This document shows, one piece after another, positions 7,095 to 10,385 of a stretch of DNA of 10,385 nt (positions are counted from its first letter, which is position 1; every line of letters begins with the position of its first letter). The notes under the pieces were generated by a model. The model saw nothing but the letters and a program-made list of their open reading frames with translations, was not told where the DNA came from and did not search any database. The position numbers were made by a program, and so were the translations under genes. The stretch spans positions 1 to 10,385 of the forward strand of contig JBELIG010000111.1 of the NCBI GenBank assembly GCA_042091035.1, in the 5' to 3' direction. The DNA is from AM-2324 sp042091035 (GTDB lineage Bacteria; Bacteroidota; Bacteroidia; Chitinophagales; Saprospiraceae).

Positions 7095-7856
7095 ATGAAA
7101 CCCATTCTTCTGTTCATCCTGCTTCCTATACTACTCTTATCCTGTACCAAGACAGCCAAAAAAACAGAAGGAGAACACCCAAAACCTTCTTCAGTTTCAA
7201 AAGTTATAACAGCTGATTATGAATTGTACATACCCAAGAAATCTATAAAAGCAGTACTCATACTTTTTGGTGGTTATCCAGAGAGCATCTCGGATATCAA
7301 ACAAGAATTTCAAATACTCAATAGTACTAAAAATAGTGACGTCGCCGTACTCCTTTTAAATTATAATCAAAAGTTGTGGCTAACAGATATCGAAAAATTC
7401 AAGCTTGCTTCACGCCTACAAACCATTATCGAACAGCATCAATTGCCCTCAGACAATATTGTAATCGGTGGCTTTTCGAGTGGTGGTAATGTAAGTGTTT
7501 TAATCAGCAACTACATTATTGAAATGAAACAGTTTTACATAGACCCAAAAGCTGTTTTCCTAATTGACTCTCCTATCGATCTAGTAGCCTTATACATGGC
7601 TTCAGAAAAAAACATTGCCCGTAAATTTTCAGTGCCTTCTGTTCAAGAAAGCCAGTGGATTATTCAAACATTAGATTCGAATTTCGGAAGTCCACACCAA
7701 AATCTTGAACCTTATGAAAAAGAGGCTGTATTCACATCTATNNNNNNNNNNNNNNNNNNNNNNNNNNNNNNNNNNNNNNNNNNNNNNNNNNNNNNNNNNN
7801 NNNNNNNNNNNNNNNNNNNNNNNNNNNNNNNNNNNNNNNNNTGGATATTACAATGA
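7095..7856 (+). CDS. Alpha/beta-hydrolase-fold lipoprotein, interrupted by an assembly gap
   Basis: The first 215 residues are readable. A lipoprotein signal peptide ends in L-L-S-C (14-17), so Cys17 is the likely lipidated residue. The body has alpha/beta-hydrolase features: strand LILFGGYPES with a possible oxyanion-hole Gly pair (Gly59-Gly60), the nucleophile elbow G-F-S-S-G at 126-130 with Ser128 as likely nucleophile, and a following strand VFLIDSP. The catalytic acid and His are not identifiable before the gap at 7742-7841 and probably lie in the missing part. After the gap, the frame that keeps the gap at 100 bases ends WILQ-stop (TGA 7854-7856), just before the terminator stem. Because 100 N is a conventional placeholder, this frame and the true length are not certain. 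A role as an esterase or peptidase is only inferred. Transcription may be read-through or use a promoter overlapping the preceding terminator; no clear promoter element is visible in the 80-base spacer. Confidence 0.75.
   Translation: MKPILLFILLPILLLSCTKTAKKTEGEHPKPSSVSKVITADYELYIPKKSIKAVLILFGGYPESISDIKQEFQILNSTKNSDVAVLLLNYNQKLWLTDIEKFKLASRLQTIIEQHQLPSDNIVIGGFSSGGNVSVLISNYIIEMKQFYIDPKAVFLIDSPIDLVALYMASEKNIARKFSVPSVQESQWIIQTLDSNFGSPHQNLEPYEKEAVFTSXXXXXXXXXXXXXXXXXXXXXXXXXXXXXXXXXXWILQ
7742..7841. other. Assembly gap, exactly 100 N
   Basis: Positions 7742-7841 are all N. A run of exactly 100 is the usual scaffold placeholder for a gap of unknown size, so distances and reading frame across it cannot be trusted. 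It lies inside the hydrolase gene and hides its C-terminal part. Confidence 0.97.
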
Positions 7857-7863
7857 AAGGAAT

Positions 7864-7901
7864 AAAAAAAGGTCTATGGCAGTAGCCATAGACCTTTTTT
7901 T
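7864..7901. terminator. Bidirectional terminator between convergent hydrolase and TonB-receptor genes
   Basis: The arm GGTCTATGGC (7871-7880) pairs perfectly with GCCATAGACC (7885-7894) around an AGTA loop. It is flanked by AAAAAAA (7864-7870) and TTTTTTT (7895-7901), giving a 17-bp symmetric stem with a T-tract on either strand. It begins 7 bases after the putative hydrolase stop and 18 bases beyond the end of the receptor gene, so it can end both transcripts. Confidence 0.92.
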
Positions 7902-7919
7902 ATAAGCGATTTACTCGGT

Positions 7920-10211
7920 TTAGAAAGACCAGCTTAAAGTGGCATTTGGAAGTATCGGCAGTTGATCAATACGTTCCGACGTTTTACGATCGATAAAGAA
8001 AACGTTTGGTCTATTATAAGCGTTTGTAACACTAAACTGTGCTTCTATAATATTCTTAGGATTTATCTTAAAGAAGCGCTTAACAGACATGTCCAAACGG
8101 TGGTATGGACTCAATCTTCCCCCATTCCTAACTGAAGAATACAGCGTAGAAAGCTCAGGATTACTAGTTCCTACATTCGTATTCAAACCTTCATCTAGGA
8201 AATTCACATTTCCATAGAATCCTTGAGTCTGCGTGAATGGAAGCTCTGATCCATAATTCCAACGCACCCCAGCTTCCCAATTCTTATTAGCTCCAAACTT
8301 ATAGCTGAACAGCAAATTCACATTATGTCTTCTATCGAAGATCGTAGGAAAAACCTGCTCTCCATCAAATCGCGTCACCTTTCCTAAAGAGTAAGTAGAC
8401 CATACATAAAAATCATCTTTTTCATACCTCAGTGAGATATCAAGACCTCTTGCGTCACCATTCTCTGCAACAAAATCTGGATCTGTTGCCTCGGTTTTAT
8501 TCCTATTCAAAGAGATCAATTGACCAAACTGCTTAGTATAAACCTCTACATTAAGCTCTAAATTACTAGATAGATCATATTCTGTTCCTAAAATCAAATG
8601 CGTTGAACGCTGCAATCTGTTTTCGGCAAATGCTCCAGTCTCTACATCTAAAATCTCTTGTTCTGGGCCTAACAAAAATCCTACAAAGATATTCACAACC
8701 TCTTGCTCATTAACACTACTCAATAGGTTCTGCGTATAAAGACCACCAGCCATTTTAAACCTTAGATCATCTGTAACATTCCACTTTGCTCCTAGCCTTG
8801 GTTCAACAGAGAATTTTGACTGTGCTTGATAGAATTGACCTCGAACTGATGGTTCTAAGATCAAATTACCGATTGTGCTTTTGAGACTGAAGTAACCACC
8901 CATTTCAGCAGCATTGGACACTTGATTGATTGTGATTCCTCTGAAGTTTCTGAATTTAAAATCCGTTTTAAGTGTGTTAAAGAACAAACCATAATTAAAA
9001 TCAGTATTCAGTCCATAATAGGCAAAATCAAAGTTCACCGTAGATTGTTGAATACCAGAGTTACGATCAAAGCCTTCTTCCTCCACTAAATCTATATCAT
9101 AGTTGGAATACGCTACATTAGATGAAATTATTAAATTGGAGTTGGAAGGAATAATAAGCCCTTTGGCACCAAAGCCACTCAACTTCCAATTCAAATCTGC
9201 AATTTCATAATTCACCCGATCATTATAATCAAATCCAAATAGATTTAACTTTGATCCATTACCCGATTTAAGGGTAAGCTTTCCATACAAATCTGTAAAT
9301 GAATAAGGTAGATTGTCAGCTCCGCCTCCTACTGCAACAGCATAAGGATACAATGTCTTTGAAGTCTGGTCAATATAAGACGTCTTTCCTGACAGCATAA
9401 AAGAAGCTGATCCATCACCTGAATCTTTTGCCTTTTTTATTGGACCTTCAAAAAGAGCTTTTGTCATAAATGGATTAGTACTCAACTTTCCAGAATAGTT
9501 CTTCGTATTTCCATCGCGTGTTTTTATATCAACCACTGCGGATAATCTACCACCATACTTTGCTCCAAATCCACCAGTCAAAACATCTACAGACTTTATT
9601 GTTTCTGTTTCAAACACGGAAAAGAAACCTATAGAGTGAAATGGATTAATAATTGGAATACCATCCAGCAACATAAGGTTCTGAATTGGAGCACCTCCAC
9701 GAATATAGATTTGTCCTCCTTGATCACCTGTAGATATTACACCAGGTAATACAGGAAGATACTGGGCAATATCAGGGTCACCCGCAGCAGGTAATGATTT
9801 TAACTCTGATGCACTAACACTAAGCTGTGAAACAGTAACCTCTGTCCTTGCTTTACTCTTACGCCCTGAAATTTTGAATGTGTTCAACTGAACACTGGAC
9901 GGATTTATTTCAATATTTCTATAAAGAATCTTGTTGTTTTCAACTTTCAATTCTTCCTCGTAGGTCTCAAAACCAACGTAGGTTACAATAAGTTTATAGT
10001 CTCCCGCAGGAACGTCAATGAAACTAAAAAAGCCTTCTAGATTCGTGTTCATTCCAAAATCTGTCCCCTCTAGGACCACTGTACCATATATAATCGGTTC
10101 ACCAGTGGAACTGTCAAAAATATTACCTCTTAGTATCCCTCCTTTTTGAGCAAATGCAGTAGAAGCAAAAATTAGGAGTAGTAGAATACCTCCCAGTTTA
10201 GATAAATTCAT
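7920..10211 (-). CDS. TonB-dependent outer-membrane receptor with carboxypeptidase-regulatory-like N-terminal domain
   Basis: 763 aa. Residues 1-21 are a signal peptide (TAFA|QKG). Residues about 25-105 form the carboxypeptidase-regulatory-like beta-sandwich common in Bacteroidota receptors (LRGNIFDSSTGEPI, then GFFSFIDVPAGDYKLIVTYVGF). Residues about 125-232 are the plug, with IRGG at 170-173, LLDGIPIINPFH at 181-192 and GGRLSAVVDIKTRDG. The rest is an outer-membrane beta-barrel of alternating strands ending in Phe (TLSWSF), as BamA clients do. Receptors of this type import a ligand across the outer membrane using TonB-ExbBD energy. The ligand is unknown. At 763 aa it is shorter than SusC proteins (about 1000 aa), and no SusD-like gene is next to it, which argues against a polysaccharide-utilisation locus. 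It is convergent with the hydrolase gene and has its own likely promoter at 10235-10242. The start is fixed by the signal peptide. Confidence 0.93.
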   Translation of the reverse strand: MNLSKLGGILLLLIFASTAFAQKGGILRGNIFDSSTGEPIIYGTVVLEGTDFGMNTNLEGFFSFIDVPAGDYKLIVTYVGFETYEEELKVENNKILYRNIEINPSSVQLNTFKISGRKSKARTEVTVSQLSVSASELKSLPAAGDPDIAQYLPVLPGVISTGDQGGQIYIRGGAPIQNLMLLDGIPIINPFHSIGFFSVFETETIKSVDVLTGGFGAKYGGRLSAVVDIKTRDGNTKNYSGKLSTNPFMTKALFEGPIKKAKDSGDGSASFMLSGKTSYIDQTSKTLYPYAVAVGGGADNLPYSFTDLYGKLTLKSGNGSKLNLFGFDYNDRVNYEIADLNWKLSGFGAKGLIIPSNSNLIISSNVAYSNYDIDLVEEEGFDRNSGIQQSTVNFDFAYYGLNTDFNYGLFFNTLKTDFKFRNFRGITINQVSNAAEMGGYFSLKSTIGNLILEPSVRGQFYQAQSKFSVEPRLGAKWNVTDDLRFKMAGGLYTQNLLSSVNEQEVVNIFVGFLLGPEQEILDVETGAFAENRLQRSTHLILGTEYDLSSNLELNVEVYTKQFGQLISLNRNKTEATDPDFVAENGDARGLDISLRYEKDDFYVWSTYSLGKVTRFDGEQVFPTIFDRRHNVNLLFSYKFGANKNWEAGVRWNYGSELPFTQTQGFYGNVNFLDEGLNTNVGTSNPELSTLYSSVRNGGRLSPYHRLDMSVKRFFKINPKNIIEAQFSVTNAYNRPNVFFIDRKTSERIDQLPILPNATLSWSF

Positions 10212-10234
10212 TCGTATTGTTTATTTATTGGAGA

Positions 10235-10242
10235 CAAATATA
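10235..10242 (-). promoter_or_regulatory. Candidate -7 element (TAnnTTTG) for the TonB-receptor gene
   Basis: The minus strand reads TATATTTG at 10242-10235, a full match to the Bacteroidota -7 consensus TAnnTTTG, 23 bases upstream of the ATG. No TTG is found at the expected -33 spacing, so the match is to one half of the promoter only. The position is right for a short leader. Confidence 0.5.
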
Positions 10243-10260
10243 ATGTTTACATTCTGCTAT

Positions 10261-10295
10261 AATAAAAAGGGCTATTTATTTTTATTAAATAGCCC
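10261..10295 (-). terminator. Intrinsic terminator of the leftward gene at the right edge
   Basis: GGGCTATTTA (10269-10278) and TAAATAGCCC (10286-10295) form a perfect 10-bp stem with a 7-base T-rich loop. On the minus strand it is followed by TTTTTATT (10268-10261). It lies 18 bases past the stop of the partial gene at 10314-10385 and just upstream of the TonB-receptor promoter, insulating the two leftward genes from each other. Confidence 0.85.
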
Positions 10296-10313
10296 CTTGT
10301 TTATGCTAAATAT

Positions 10314-10385
10314 TTACATTTTGAAGATACTATCATCATCCAATAGGCCTGCCAATGAGTCATTGAAGGACACAGATGCACCTTC
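10314..10385 (-). CDS. C-terminal end of an unidentified protein (cut by window edge)
   Basis: The minus strand is open from the window edge to TAA at 10316-10314 and encodes 23 residues: EGASVSFNDSLAGL followed by LDDDSIFKM. The stretch is too short for me to assign a family. It is acidic with a mixed hydrophobic character and no sorting-domain or membrane signature. That it is a real gene end is supported mainly by the intrinsic terminator placed 18 bases beyond the stop on the same strand. It would be transcribed in the same direction as the TonB receptor, but separated from it by that terminator. Confidence 0.6.
   Translation of the reverse strand, partial: EGASVSFNDSLAGLLDDDSIFKM

Noticed and set aside
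7705..7905. Second plus-strand frame across the assembly gap
   Set aside because: It exists only because N codons carry no stops, it overlaps the hydrolase, and it reads straight through the terminator hairpin.
7920..10211. SusC of a polysaccharide-utilisation locus
   Set aside because: The protein is too short for typical SusC, and there is no SusD-like lipoprotein, glycoside hydrolase or sensor gene beside it.

Overview
The window reads as chromosomal DNA from an AT-rich, probably free-living Bacteroidota (Flavobacteriia/Cytophagia/Saprospiria type). The evidence is two type IX secretion system (T9SS) substrates carrying the two classical C-terminal sorting domains (type A on the gene at 200-1885, type B / gliding-motility-associated on the gene at 2491-7014). 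There is also a Bacteroidota-style TonB-dependent receptor with an N-terminal carboxypeptidase-regulatory-like domain, starts without Shine-Dalgarno sequences, and a TAnnTTTG-type promoter element. I cannot place it to genus.

Layout. The left edge holds the first 25 codons of a leftward TerC-family membrane protein (1-77). A rightward block follows: a secreted deiminase of the agmatine/peptidyl-arginine deiminase superfamily (200-1885), a single-heme cytochrome c lipoprotein 32 bp further on (1918-2322), a 1507-residue modular surface protein (2491-7014), and an alpha/beta-hydrolase lipoprotein interrupted by a 100-N assembly gap (7095-7856). A perfect bidirectional terminator separates these from a convergent, leftward TonB-dependent receptor (7920-10211). 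The right edge holds the last 23 codons of another leftward gene (10314-10385) with its own terminator.

How the genes fit together. Every complete gene encodes an exported product: two T9SS cargo proteins, two lipoproteins and one outer-membrane receptor. The block is therefore cell-envelope and cell-surface oriented, but no single pathway can be demonstrated. The deiminase and cytochrome c are close enough to share a transcript, although a cUUCGg hairpin with a T-rich tail fills most of the space between them. The large adhesin-like gene looks like its own unit, bounded by a weak terminator-like structure upstream and a strong one downstream.

The most noteworthy item is the deiminase. Its architecture (signal peptide, deiminase domain, Ig-like domain, T9SS C-terminal domain), length (561 aa) and catalytic-residue spacing resemble the Porphyromonas gingivalis peptidylarginine deiminase PPAD more than a cytoplasmic polyamine-pathway agmatine deiminase. 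I found no CRISPR array, tRNA, rRNA, transposase or clear defence system, and no stretch longer than 300 bases lacks a gene.
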